A stretch of 64,000 nt of DNA from Holtermannia corniformis (Eukaryota > Basidiomycota > Tremellomycetes > Holtermanniales). The translations under genes and the position numbers were made by a program. Shown in pieces: positions 10,568 to 21,836 of this stretch. The notes below the pieces were generated by a model. The model saw only the letters and a program-made list of their open reading frames with translations, had not been told where the DNA came from and did no database searches. The DNA lies in contig BCIJ01000001.1 of assembly GCA_001599935.1 (NCBI GenBank), positions 1,212,766 to 1,276,765 on the forward strand. The letters are read 5' to 3'. Numbering within the stretch: position 1 is the stretch's first letter; every line of letters begins with the position of its first letter.

Positions 10568-12667
10568 ATGCCGAATAGCACCTCCCCCTTTCCCGGCTTC
10601 CTCTCTGCCGATACCGCCGACATGCCAGACGTCGAAATGGCGTCGCCGCACGCACCCATCGCAGCAGCGGGCTCGGTCGTTCCTCCGGGTGGCTCGGGCC
10701 GGTTTCCATTGATCCGTGTCACCGACGATCCCCAGGGCGTTCATGCATGGGCGTTTACGTTCCACGAGCGGTTCTGGGGCAAGCCCGACCAAGTTGATGT
10801 CCCGTTCCGTATCGGGCTTGACGCGCAAGGCACGGAGCAATTCACCCTCAACGTCAAGCCCAAGTCTGGAATGGGCTGCACGTTCAGCGATCCATGTGCA
10901 GGGCCACGCAACCACCCGCTTCTAATCCGCAAATGCTACAGCACGGCCTGGGGTCGGATCGAAGCGATGCTCAAGGACAGCATGCCGGGTCCTCAGGTCG
11001 AGGCTAGCATCCTGTATGGACACCCGGGCATAGGTAAGTCTAGACTTGGACCGTCCCACGCTGAAGCGGATGAGGCAAAACAGAGTGCTTGAGGTACCTG
11101 TTGGCAAAGTGCCTCGGCCGGCGACAGACCGTGGCATGGAATGTCACCGCCGACCGTTTCCTTGTCTTCGATGAACTCGGCGTCTTCAGACAGGATGGAA
11201 ACGGGGCCAAGTACGAAGTGCGAGCCGACGGTTGCAAAGTGGTCATCCTAATCGACGCCAACGCACACATGGCCACGAGCGGCATCCCGCCAGAAAACCT
11301 CAGAATCTCACCTACGCTTCCGGCAATCACCGTCTTCGCCACTTCGCGACCGGCACGCTTCGAGTATTGGTGGAAGCAGAAGCACAACGAAATGTGTTGC
11401 TGGACGATGCCGTTGTGGGAAGAGGATGAGTTTTCGCTCTTGCTGTGAGCATCAGTCACACGCGCCCTGCATTGTACTGACTCGATTCCGCAGCCGGTTG
11501 CGCAAAGTTCACGGGTACTTGGATCATCCGCCCGGTTTCTACACCCCTCTGCAGCTCTTCCGCCTGTTGGGTCCGTCAGTCCGCGACCCACTCTTCCTCA
11601 AAATCAAATGTACTGCTTCCAGCGACGACGACCACGCGGCTCACGTCAACGATCTGCACCAGTTTGTCATCAAACTCGACAAACTGCTGAATGAGACGAA
11701 CTGGCCGCGCTGGCCGAAAGTAGCGAAGAGCGGACCGTTGGCGGCCACCGAGGTCAATGAATCCAATTACTTCCACATGCTCTTCTACTGTCGCCCCAGC
11801 CAGAGTTCATCAGATGTCTGGATGAACGATGCGCCCGATTGCGAGCACGTCCTGCCCACGCCGTTCTTGCTCTACCTGTTTGTGACCTACGGAGAATACG
11901 CCGACATTATGAAACGATACTCTACGGCTACACTCTTCATGGCCGATGCGCATCTTCGAGGCGTCTTCTACGAATCTTGGGCACTTTATCAACTTACGGC
12001 GCTTCGAGTGACCGACTTGATCAAGCCCACTACGCCCCTTGATGACAACATCGCACTCACTCTGCCCTTGGATAAAGCTCTGCCGTGGGAACCGATCTTC
12101 GGCGAACAGGGTGTGAGCCGTGGCGTCCTGTACACCTGCCTCAAGGGGGTGGCTGCCATCGACGCTCTGTATTGCATGCCTGAGTCGGTTCAGGCCCCGT
12201 GCACGATTCTGTTCCAGGTGACCATCAACGCCAAGCACGACATCAACGGCCGTGGGATGTGCCATGTTCAGGACTGGCTCGGCAAGGACGAGGAGCTCGT
12301 GTACTGCTTTGTCGTCCCGGATGATGCAACGGGCGACGCCTTGGTCCGTCTCCGAGCCCAAGACCTCGTGAACAAGCCTATTCCGACAAAGTCCGTCAAC
12401 GGGAACGGGCACGAAGCTGAAGCCAAGCGAGCCAAGAACAGACGCATCAAAGCCCTCCACTTCCGCGTAGGCTATATCGTGATCCCCTTCATCGAGCCGG
12501 TACGTCTTGGTTTGCTGCTGGCGTACTAGAGTTGACCTTGATGATAGCCGCCGGTAGCTGCTTCAATGTCCGTGCAGACGTTGGCCGCTGTCCACCCTGA
12601 CAAGAACGAAATCGAAAGCCGAAAAAAGCCCCGACGCTCGGAACGTTTGCACAAGGACGCACTCTAG
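10568..12667 (+). CDS. Crinkler-RHS (CR) type protein: P-loop NTPase with C-terminal restriction-like nuclease
   Basis: Three introns (11034-11074, 11445-11493, 12500-12547) give one continuous frame. Splicing the first builds a Walker A motif, GHPGIGKT, across the junction; Walker B is KVVILIDAN. The C-terminal part has FQVTINAKHDIN and VYCFVVPDD, which match the pattern of the restriction-endonuclease-like domain in CR proteins (a conserved Q-x-T strand and a downstream hydrophobic strand). It ends in a bipartite nuclear signal (RKKPRRSERLHK). Known CR proteins in oomycetes, fungi and trypanosomes pair a NTPase with a nuclease, many act in nuclei, and a transposon origin has been proposed. 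No signal peptide is visible. Function here is inferred; catalytic competence is untested. Confidence 0.75.
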
Positions 12668-14457
12668 CCGTCGTGTTCAGTATGTTGGACGAGTGATTGT
12701 ACATGATGATTGAATATTTGTACATGACCTAATGCGATCCATACTTTGTTCATGATCAGCTCATAGTCCGTTGAAGCTACCATTATCGCGCTGACCTCGA
12801 ACACCTCGACATCCTTTGCAATCATTTGCACCCATCCCGCGTCTCCTACGCAACACTCGCACAACCCACTCGCTACGCTCGACGAGCTGAAGGTATGCTT
12901 GGACTGCTCTCGCACCAAACCTTGACCACCTCGAAGCATCCGGCCTGGCGGATTCCGTTATACACCTGTCCGCGTATCGCAGTGCGGCGGAACGGAGCGC
13001 AGGGCACACTCGCCTTCTTCATCGCACAGTGACGTATATATGCCCTCCACTGCATCGCGTAAGGTTGCTACTGAGGTATAGTTCCTTTACTCGCACTCAG
13101 AATGACAAATGTCTTGCTTACAAAGTCCGACTGTCCCAACAAGAGACGAACTCCCATTCAAGCCTACGGTACCTACGAAGGGGTCAGCCTGTTTGCCGCA
13201 GAAAAATACAAATAAAAAGGGGGGCGCACGGGCCGTCGCACGCCTGCACACGTCTATCAACTCCAAGACTGCCAAGCCACAGGCTCCACTCGCGCCCGCC
13301 AGAGAGTGTGGTGAAGCACAAACTCATCCGTTAGGTTGAAGCCGCCTTGTGGAAGGCCGAGCATCCGATATAGGGTTTTATCGATCGCAGTGGCCCTTCA
13401 GAAGTCGTTGTCTGGGTGACCGGTCTCTGCGCCCGAACAGACTCGCGCAGAGCGCAGTAACGTAGGAGCGATCATCCCCCATGTTACCTCGCCCATCACT
13501 TCTCTGTTCGCTGAAGGACGACGAGACTGCAGAGCCTCCTCGTCTTTCAAACTCAAACACTTGCCAACCCGAACGAGAGAGACTACTGGACACTGCCTGT
13601 CAGTAGACTGCAGGGCCGTAGCCGCCAGCAAATCTCCACCGTCGAGCGACTGAACGTCGCAGGTCCCCAAGGGCGACCGCCGCAAGGACGGACCGTGATC
13701 CTTGGGACCCCTGCAACCGTATGAATCCACGCACGACTACTACACCCCAATGGCACGGGTCGACGCTGGGAGCATGGCGAGGCTGAAAGGAGGTAGCAAA
13801 TGACGCAATGGAACGATCTGTCCAGTGCTTGAGCAACACACATAGCAAAACCGCCTCGCGCGGCGCGCAGCAGTCTTTCGACCACCTACGCGAAGCGGTT
13901 TAGCTAAAACGAGAACACAGTCGTGCAAGACGGCGAAGAGCACAAGTGTAGCAACTGTTTTGCTCTTCTAACCGCTGCACTGGTAGACGCACACAGGCGT
14001 GCAACAGTTCCGCCAGGCTGAGTAAGGAGATGCTTACCGTGGGCCACCCAACCCTGTGGTGATCACTGGCTATCAAGCGTCAGTGAAAGGCAGATGGGTG
14101 AGAATTTGATAAGCAGTGACACTGACGGAGTAATCTATGGTTAGGTCTCTTGCTAGCAGCTGGTCTCGTAGCCGCATCGGAGCGGTCCGTTGCGAGGGCG
14201 TGGGATCGAGTGGGTGGTCGTGAGGAAGATCAGGCAGGCGAATTCCGGTCAGATTTATACCCTTGTCAATGGTACCCGCAACACATGCGACGCCGCTGGT
14301 TGGCATTCCAATTAGGCGTCATCGCCAGTAAGCGCGCTTCATACCTGGGTGCACCGCATTCGGATTCCGACTGAAGGCGTCTCGGCCCGTGAGAATCAAC
14401 CCAGTAGCATCTTCACACCGATCCATACCCAGAAACACGTCTCGCATCTAGAGTGTA
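12668..14457. other. Long region without a confident gene
   Basis: About 1.8 kb. Near 12775-13032 on the plus strand two exons could join across a GT..CTTGACC..AG intron (about 12894-12937) to end in PLYTCPRIAVRRNGAQ...FFIAQ and TGA, but no start codon is found. A 38-codon plus-strand frame begins at ATG 13102 and ends near 13218, just before an AATAAA-like run. I recognise neither. The stretch 13380-14450 has only short overlapping frames and shows nothing I can assign. Confidence 0.35.
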
Positions 14458-15194
14458 ATGTCCCTTCCGAGTTCCGCCAAGACGCCATCAGTTCTGTGAG
14501 TGAGCAAGTCATGCACAATCGCCAATGGTGGTGCTCATGCAACTATTCAGTCCCGGAGCCCATCTTCAAACGATCGCGTCGATTCTCGGCCCCCGATATG
14601 ATCCGTGCAAGATACTTATGCGGCACCATGGCGCATTTCTCCTTGAATTGCTCAATGAAGTCTACATACAAGGTCATCGGCCCACCGTTCAACAGCTCCA
14701 GGTACTAGAGGTTGCCTTCATTGGGCTCTGCATGAATCCACCTGAAGTCCTCCCTGAGGATCTGCGCAACCGCATCCAATCGGACCTTACGCGCGAAACG
14801 GTACGTGGCATTCTCCTTGTGCTCTGCACGTCGTATGCGAGATGCCAATAAGCAACGGCTGCGGCTTCTACAATGCCCTGATCTGCACCTCGCAGCAGCT
14901 GTGATAATCTCTCCCCCTCCCTGTAGGGTTGAACTGTACTCTCGGCGCTTGAGGCTGGCAGTGCAACTTGTTCAGTTCATCTCACGAGTGGCTGCCTTCC
15001 AGACAGTAATGCTTGGAGACAATGGTCGCTCGCGATGCACTACAGCTGTGCTTTGTGTGGCGCATGGAAAGACGTTATGGAAGACGTTGTTGGATCTCTC
15101 GACTTGGAGCAACGGACAGCTGCTTGGCGAGCTGCGCTCCGCTGAGAGTCTGATAACGGACGCGCTGTGTCATATTGAGAGACACTTAGTGTAA
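14458..15194 (+). CDS. Unrecognised gene, exon structure uncertain
   Basis: ATG at 14458 gives MSLPSSAKTPSV. A GTGAGT..CAG intron (about 14497-14550) joins it in frame to LPGAHLQTIASILGPRYDP, and the reading continues through LLNEVYIQGHRPTVQQLQ and PPEVLPEDLRNRIQSDLTRET. This helical, Leu-rich part looks protein-coding but matches no family I know. After a GTACGT donor near 14802 the acceptor is unclear. One choice continues in frame to the stop at 15194 (ending ALCHIERHLV); another ends after two codons. The next gene (RING finger) follows on the same strand after 130 bp, and the two might instead be one transcript. Confidence 0.5.
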
Positions 15195-15324
15195 AGGGGT
15201 CTGCCTCGGGATCAGAGACTTCGCACGCCAGGACATGACGGCAGGTGAGCGGTAGGCCAATCGTGGTCGAATTCTAAGCGCAGAAGCGGGAAAGCGCGAC
15301 GCTGCGCCTGGTCCAGTACCGTCG

Positions 15325-16245
15325 ATGATTCCCGAGATCGCCACCGCGAAGCCGCGTGCTGTCATGCAATCACCGAAGAGCATGCTGCGTGGAGAACGTC
15401 TTCCAGTGATGCCGATCCATCCGTCACTGCGGCTAACTCACACATTTCAACAGAAATGGCAGTGGCACGGCAAGATCGTGCAGAACCAGCTGAGGCAGCT
15501 CAAGGACGGCACAGCGCTGGTGCTGCGCTCACGCCGTTGGTCCGATGCTCTACAGCCAGATAGTTTGTCGGATCGATTAGAAAGCTGGTGAGCGCATTGT
15601 GTGTGCGTCTTTGCCATGTGCTGATATAGGTCACAGTATCGAGTGTCCTGTTTGCTTGGAGCCTTGTGAGAAGACTTGGATGTATGACTGCCAACACATC
15701 GTACGCTGGCAGCTGTGCATCGAAGTTTTGCTAACATCCACAGCTCTGCGAAACCTGCTTTGAGCGTTTGAGGGAGCGGCAGGAGGTGTGTATCGGTAGG
15801 GACTGCACGCTATCACCGCTGAAGGCCGCTGCAGCTGCGGAGCTGTCCGATGTGCCGCTCAGTTTCAACGGATCCGCGGCCGTCGCGCGTGCTATCGCAA
15901 CTTGCCCCGAGCATCTGCCAGGCGGCCGTTCAGTTGAGGCATCCGTGCCCATCGGAACGCTGTGCAGACGACCGCGCCGCACTGGTAAAGGAGCTCCAGC
16001 GGACGCGCCAATCAGCAGTGGCAGCTGCCACCGATGCCGAGGCCCGCTATCAACAGCTCACTACGGTCAACACAGCCCACACAGCCCTCGCGTCGCAGTT
16101 GGCCCGGTTTGTCGAGGTCGACATGGGCTTCGCACAAGCGCAAGCCAGGGAGTTGCGAGTCCTCGTTCAGACTCTCTTCTCGCTCATCGATTGTCATGTT
16201 GATGGACGAAGTTCGCGCAAGCGCAAGTACGACGACGCGTTCTGA
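15325..16245 (+). CDS. RING-finger protein with C-terminal coiled coil
   Basis: The RING domain is built by splicing. Exon 1 ends ..RLESC across an intron (15588-15636) into IECPVCLEPC..DCQHI, and a second intron (15701-15743) joins LCETC..CIGRDC. This supplies a C3HC4-type cysteine/histidine set, expected to bind two zincs and often associated with E3 ubiquitin ligases. The C-terminal exon encodes a long helix (LVKELQRTRQSAVAA, TALASQLARFVEVDMG) and a basic end (SSRKRKYDDAF). A frame change between about 15920 and 15970 requires another intron; GTTCAG at 15928 to CAG at 15967 would work but lacks a good branch site. Substrate and partners are unknown. Confidence 0.65.
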
Positions 16246-16359
16246 GTTTGGTGTGTGGTGGGAGGTTCGGTCGCTCGGTTGTTTGGCTCGTTACTGTTCG
16301 CTTGTATTGTGTGCCATGCCACCCGTCCTAGTGCTACATTCTGCCCGATGTAGGCTAAT

Positions 16360-18924
16360 CTACTTGGTCAACCACCCCCCGACCATGCCCATGGCCTTCT
16401 CATCGCCTCTACTGACGACATCTCCCTCCTTGCCACCCACCACAGCGCCAACCATCTCCCACGGATCACGTCCTCCACCCCATTTCAGCACCTCATGCCT
16501 GAACCTCTCGCCACCTTCTCGACTCAGTGCGCCTCCCTTTGCCGGGTCCGAAAACAGTTCCGCCCAGACTTTGCCCGCGATCGCACGGTCGAACAGATAC
16601 GAATAGTATGTTGCGCCGTAGCCGTACAAATGCCCGAATTGTGTCTGCCAAGCTGTCCCGGGGACGGGCGGGACGACGCCGAGATCCGCTTGGAGATCGT
16701 GATGGATCTGTGTCGAGTCGAGGCTGTCACGCGCTGTGATCGAGTGGTACTTTTGGTCCAGGACGGCCATGAGGATTTGGCCGTGCGTCTCGAGCGCTGA
16801 GAAGGATTGTTGGAGTGAGAGGTGGGCTTGGAGAAGAGGCATGGGCAACGGTTCGTCCGAGTCAAAGTGGGTCGCAAAGAGCGCAAGGACGTCGGGAGAC
16901 GAGACGAAATGCTCCATGAGGATGGACGGGAGCTCGACAAAGTCGGTAGCGCAGCGCGTGCCAGAGACGTTGTGGTATTCTGTCCGCCCGATCATGGCTA
17001 TACTGATGTCAGCTCGACTGTCAAGGGACAGCGCACAGACTCACAATGGATCGCATGGCCCATCTCGTGGAACAGCGTCTCGACATCGCCCCAGCTAAGC
17101 AGGCAGGGTCTTCCTTTCTCGACCCGTCCAAAGTCGGTCGTGAGCACGACGATTGGCAGCTGATACCTGCCTTCTTTGCCCTTGAGCGTCTCACCGGGTA
17201 CTTCCAGGCCGGCACCAAACTGGGCGAAATGCTCTGGCAGCCCATCGCCCGCCACATCGTCGTCGTCGACACGGCGCGAGCATCGGACGGTATAGTGTGC
17301 AGCGGACGGCGGTTTGCCATCGCGTCCAAACAAGTCGCAATAGATTGCCCCGATCGGGCCTTCAACTTCATCCACAACGTCGAGTTTGCGGACGGTTGGG
17401 TGCCAGACTTCGCCAGGCGCCACTGAGGCCGGTCGGAACGAGATCCCATACAGCTTTGAGAAAAGCCGGCTGAGACCGGTCATGACGGTGCCGGTGGAAA
17501 AGTAGGGCGAGATTGGGGGCAATGACGAGGTGGGCGAGATGGACGCCAAGTGACGTTCGGTGTAGTAATCGCGGTCCCAGGCATTGAGCGAGGGCGCGGT
17601 CCGCGAGGCAGTGTTGCCTGTCAAGTGCGTCGCCTTGAGCCTTGCAAGCGTGTCGACATCGGCCGCTGCGATCGGCCGGTGGTGTGCCGCGAGCGACGAG
17701 AGAAAGCCCATGACGTTTGCGGGCGTCTTTGCCATCTTGTCCGCGAGCACGACGTCGGCCCAAGTCTCCTTGCCTAGAACCCCGGCCAGTTCGGCGCGCT
17801 TCTGCAGCATCGTCTCGAGTACATCGACCCTCTCCTGATCATGCCGCATCCCGCCGGTATACACTAATCGCCTAGCCTCGCCTTCACGCGCATAGCGCCC
17901 AATCATCTGAGCCTCCCAGCTCCCGGGCTCGACGTAGACGACCGTATCTTTGGATTTTGGGATCCGTCTACCCCAACCGCCGCCGGATCGGGGCAAAGCT
18001 TCGATGAATTGACTGCCCATGCCTGATAGCAGCTTGTCTGGGTTTGGGATCTCGATCGGGGTCGAGCTTGAAGGGCCACCAGATGCGGCGGAAAGGAACG
18101 TTCGGCCAAGAACAAGGAGGTCATCCGAGAGCTCGACAAAGCGCGCTCGGAGCGCTGGCGGCAGGTCGATCCCCGACTTTTCGAAATCACGGAGAAAAGT
18201 GAGAGCGACTTGGGTCTCTGCGGCAGACAACGGTGGCGAATGCGTGTGCTGCATCGTGACGGACAGAGACTGTGGTGGTCAGCCAGATACATGCCAGGGA
18301 CGGACGCACCTCGAAAAGTCCCCGATCGGTGTTGAGCTCGTTCATATAGCTGCACAGGCGCTCATAGCTTCGATCTGCCTCTTGTACCCATCGCGAGTCG
18401 GGATGGACGTTGCGGACAAGCTCGCACATGTCGATCACACCGCACAAGAGGTCGCTCAGCCTATCGAGGTTCTTGACGACGAGGCGGAGTTCCCGTCCTG
18501 AAGGGTCATTCGGGGCTACCGAGATCCTTTTGACAATGTGCTGGGCATGTACAAGAATCCGAGTCGTGAGGTCTGCAAGGCTCGACGGGCCAGTCAGGAT
18601 ATCGTGTAGAAACAGTCCGGTGGGAGACAGGGCTTGGGTAGAGGTCGATGCGGTCGGTCGATCGAACGCTGGTCGGATGTCGAGGTCATCATTGCGTGAA
18701 GTGAAGGAGGAGAGCGAGCTGGGAGGGGTAGGGTACGGTACAGCAGGCTCGGCTCTGGCAGCAACAGCAGCAGCAGCAGCCGACGTCTGCGTGTGCGATG
18801 TGAGATGTCGTCGACTGGGTGCCAGGCTCGACGCTGGCGAAAGCCTCGCACCAGCCTGTACCCTCTCAGTGTGCGCGGATCTCGCAGCCCGGCGTGCAGC
18901 AGTGGCAACGTGTTGTCGAAGCAT
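16360..18924 (-). CDS. OCT1: Mitochondrial intermediate peptidase (M3 metallopeptidase)
   Basis: Oct1/MIP removes an octapeptide from proteins already cut by the matrix processing peptidase. The N-terminus [16 protein letters not shown] is an amphipathic, Arg-rich mitochondrial presequence. The zinc site HEMGHAIH lies near 17050. An intron of about 47 nt directly follows it and joins to [15 protein letters not shown] and [12 protein letters not shown], both strongly conserved in this family. A second intron near 18252-18310 separates DRGLFE from [11 protein letters not shown]. The C-terminal exon contains the substrate-side motif [16 protein letters not shown]. Total length, about 800 residues, fits. 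The internal ATG at 18924 is chosen over a longer open frame because it starts the targeting sequence. Confidence 0.93.
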
Positions 18925-19368
18925 GCTCAGACCAAGACTGTCGTGCGACCCCGGATCGAGCCCGTGGTCGTCGCTTGAGATGGGCCGTGCTACCGTACGC
19001 GCCGTGCTCCTTGGCCGGATGTGCGATGGCGAAGGCGAGGCGTGAAAGGAAGTGAGCCAACTTTGTCGACGGTGGATGCCGTCCACAAAGTTGAGCTCGA
19101 TCGCACGGATGAAACGCAGCGACCCGGCTTCGGCACTCTGAACCGCTGTCCAGCTGTCACTGCCCAAGGCGTGGTTGTCAGCCGCCGAGGGGACAGGGTG
19201 CAGGATGCGTGAGCGCTATCAGCAGGACAGCGTGATCTGGGGTCAGCCCTCGTCCTGGCCGATCAGATGGACGATCGCCGACTGCAACGGGGCCGAGGGC
19301 GCATCCATCCGTGCATAGCATGCTGTCTTTGTCGTCGCTGCGTTATTGTACAATCCTGAGCCTCCTCA
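18925..19368. other. Intergenic, 3' side of the hydrolase and 5' side of OCT1
   Basis: About 440 bp. Nothing beyond short overlapping frames is seen; it presumably carries the OCT1 promoter and the hydrolase 3' UTR. Confidence 0.4.
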
Positions 19369-20227
19369 TCAGTCGTCGACTGCACGGCGTGGCTGCAGCT
19401 GGGCCAGCCAGTCTCGCACAATCTCAGCTACTCGCCCTCCCTTGCCACCCCTCCAGAAATGATCCGCGTCCCCTACTTCCACACCGGTCACAGCCTCGCC
19501 CGCCGCCTCGGCCCATGCTCGATACCTCTGCACACTCGTAAACTGATCCTGATCACTCCAGATGACGAGCGCTTTGTACTGTTGCAGAATCGACGTGAAC
19601 CGCTTGGCTGGCGATGCGAGGTAGCCCATGCCCGTGAAGATTGCGATAGGGGGTGACACCAGCACCGGGTGGATATCGAGGTTTGGCAGGAGCGGTAGAC
19701 TGAGAGCCGTAGCTAGGGTACCGTATGAATAGCCCTGTACGCTCTGGATCAGCCCGCGACCGCAGTACTTGGGCAGCGATCACTCACACAAGCGACCACC
19801 GTCGCCCCCTTTCCATCAGCTGCTCCTAGCGTGTCGAGACCCCACCGCACAACAGCAGCAGCGTCTTCGCCCTCACCGCTACCCAGCCAGCTCGCCGAGC
19901 CAGAAGAGTTGCCAACGCCACGGGCATTGTACGCAATCACGACAAACCCGGCGGCGAGCAACGTCGGTGTCAGATGGCAAGTGATGAGCCTGGCGCTGTC
20001 AGCCCGACAGTAGTGAGTTCGGCCACGTACGGATCATCCTTGCAGCCGCCAAGACGGCCCCAGGGGTGTGAGATGACGGCCAGGCGGCGATGGCCTGCCG
20101 TCTTGACTTGCTCTAGGCTTGGCTGCGTTACGCGGCGAGCGGATGCTGGGACGCTGACATCGCTTTCGAGTAGTATACTGCAGTCGGCAGCTGGGATGTT
20201 GATATGGTAGCGATGATGGGAGCTCAT
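19369..20227 (-). CDS. Alpha/beta hydrolase-fold protein
   Basis: The order of motifs is that of an alpha/beta hydrolase: HPWGRLGG (oxyanion region) near the N-terminus; AYNARGVGNSSGS; the nucleophile elbow GYSYGT (Ser); an Asp in SDQDQF; and a His in DADHFWRG close to the C-terminus. Introns interrupt after the oxyanion region and immediately before the nucleophile exon. No signal peptide or membrane segment is visible. Substrate cannot be predicted. The start codon is only 67 bp from the TA target of the transposon at 20296, so the element sits in this gene's promoter or 5' UTR and may have changed its expression. Confidence 0.8.
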
Positions 20228-20295
20228 GGCTGTCGGCTGTCATAGCTCACCGCGAGCTCGTGACAGCCTCGAGGTCCTTGCATCACTCCCGCCTA

Positions 20296-20375
20296 CAGCT
20301 ATTTGCATGGACTATGGCCACTTTCGTAATTCGACTTGTTTTTCTCAAAGTGAGGGGATGTCATAATTTCCGCAG
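20296..20375 (+). repeat. Left terminal inverted repeat, 80 bp
   Basis: Identical, in reverse complement, to 23564-23643. It begins CAGCTATTTGCATGGACTA and ends with an ATAATTTCCGCAG box; it contains the GTGAGGGGATG box shared with copy 1. Just inside lie GACGCGTC (20376-20383, starting from the base after the repeat) and ACGCGT, also shared with copy 1 and so possible transposase sites. Confidence 0.97.
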
Positions 20376-20484
20376 ACGCGTCGACTTGCTTACATATACG
20401 CGTACATGACGAGAGGGTTGCGAAGACGATTACCAGCCAACGGCAACAGCTACAGCCTGACCAACTACATTAGCTGAAAGCCAG

Positions 20485-21703
20485 ATGGTATTCACCCATA
20501 TAGGCAAGGCGGTCTACGAGCGCATGCAGTTTCTGGACCTCGCCGACCGTAAGAAGCGTCTTAAGAATCTCCACGTACGTTTTGACTTTGACGCGTCTGC
20601 TATGGCGATACAGACCAGCCACTGACAATCTGAAGGTTCTGGGTATTAGCCAGAGGTCCTGGCTACGTGCTCGTAGCAGGAAAGCTACCACGGGCTCGTT
20701 TTCGCCGAAAACCAAGGGCAACGGACCAAGTCCCAAGCTGCCGCGAGGCGTCATCGATGCGATGCTCGATATCGTTGATCGGAGGCCAGACACACTGTGC
20801 TCCGAGCTTCTACAGCTTGTCAACGGCAACGGCTGGGATGTAAGCCTTGCCACGATCTACCGGACGCTGCACAGGGAGGGATATACCCACAAAAAGCTTG
20901 CCAAGGTTGCAGTGGAGCGGAACGACCTACTTCGCGCCGAATACCTCGAGATGATGCGCGAATATCCTGCAGATTACCTCGTGTTCTGCGACGAAAGCTC
21001 CGTGGACAACAGAACGCGCTTCAGACGCCGTGGTTGGGCACGATCTGGTGCTCGTGCCAGATTCGCCTGTGATTTTGCCCGTGGTACTCGGTGAGCTCGT
21101 TTTCGAAAACGGGCTTGCCCGGCTAGCCGCTGATGACTACTAGGTACTCTGTTCTTCCCCTGCTATCTATCGACGGCTACTTGACGCTCAGAATCGAAGA
21201 GGGCTCGATCAACGGCGCCATCTTCGCCGACTTCATCGAATACGACGTTGTATGTTGCCAATGGCTTTTCAGGTCAACGGCTAATGCAATCTGCCTATCT
21301 CAAGCTGCCGGTCATGAACCCGTACCCTGGCAAGAACAGTATACTAGTCATGGACAACTGTGCAATTCACAAGCACCCGCAAATCACCGAGATGGTCGAA
21401 GCCGCCGGTGAGTGGTTGCCATCCCTTTAGGTGCTCTGTTTTTGGCACCCGCGCTGATCTGATGATTGATTCGCAGGTTGTCGTATTCACTACCTCCCAC
21501 CCTACTCCCCAGACTTCAACCCCATCGAAGAAAGCTTCTCCATGCTCAAAGCCAAGCTTCAACGAGACGGGACTCGAGGCCGCGGGCGTCAGACCCTTGG
21601 CGAGCTGTATGACGCGTGTTCGGAGCTCGTGAAGCCTGAGGTTGGGGTCAGGCTGTACCGCCACAGCGGGTACACTGTTCCAGTTGAATATGAGGACGCG
21701 TGA
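20485..21703 (+). CDS. DDE transposase (Tc1/mariner/IS630 superfamily), copy 2
   Basis: The gene starts MVFTHIGKAVYERMQFLDLA. A GTACGT..CTGAC..AG intron (about 20575-20634) joins LKNLH to VLGISQRSWLRARS. Two helix-turn-helix segments follow (around ISQRSWLR and ATIYRTLHREGYTHKKL). The catalytic residues are Asp in FCDESSVDN, Asp in LVMDNCAIHKH and Glu in YSPDFNPIEES; 34 residues separate the last two (DD34E). Further introns follow GTR, DV and AAG. The protein ends LYRHSGYTVPVEYEDA. An upstream ATG at 20406 could give a longer start through an extra intron. All catalytic residues are present and no disruption is seen. Confidence 0.88.
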
Positions 21704-21836
21704 GGGCGTGCGTTGGGTGTAAAGTACCTTCGGAGAATTTCGGTGAATTCGGCATGTATGACAAGATGCTCGTTACATCAAACGCTATATGACAACCACG
21801 CCGCATAATGCACATATGATTAGACCATCGTGTCCT

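Noticed and set aside
16360..20227. OCT1 and the hydrolase as a functional pair
   Set aside because: Same strand, but separated by about 440 bp with unrelated roles; no evidence for co-regulation.
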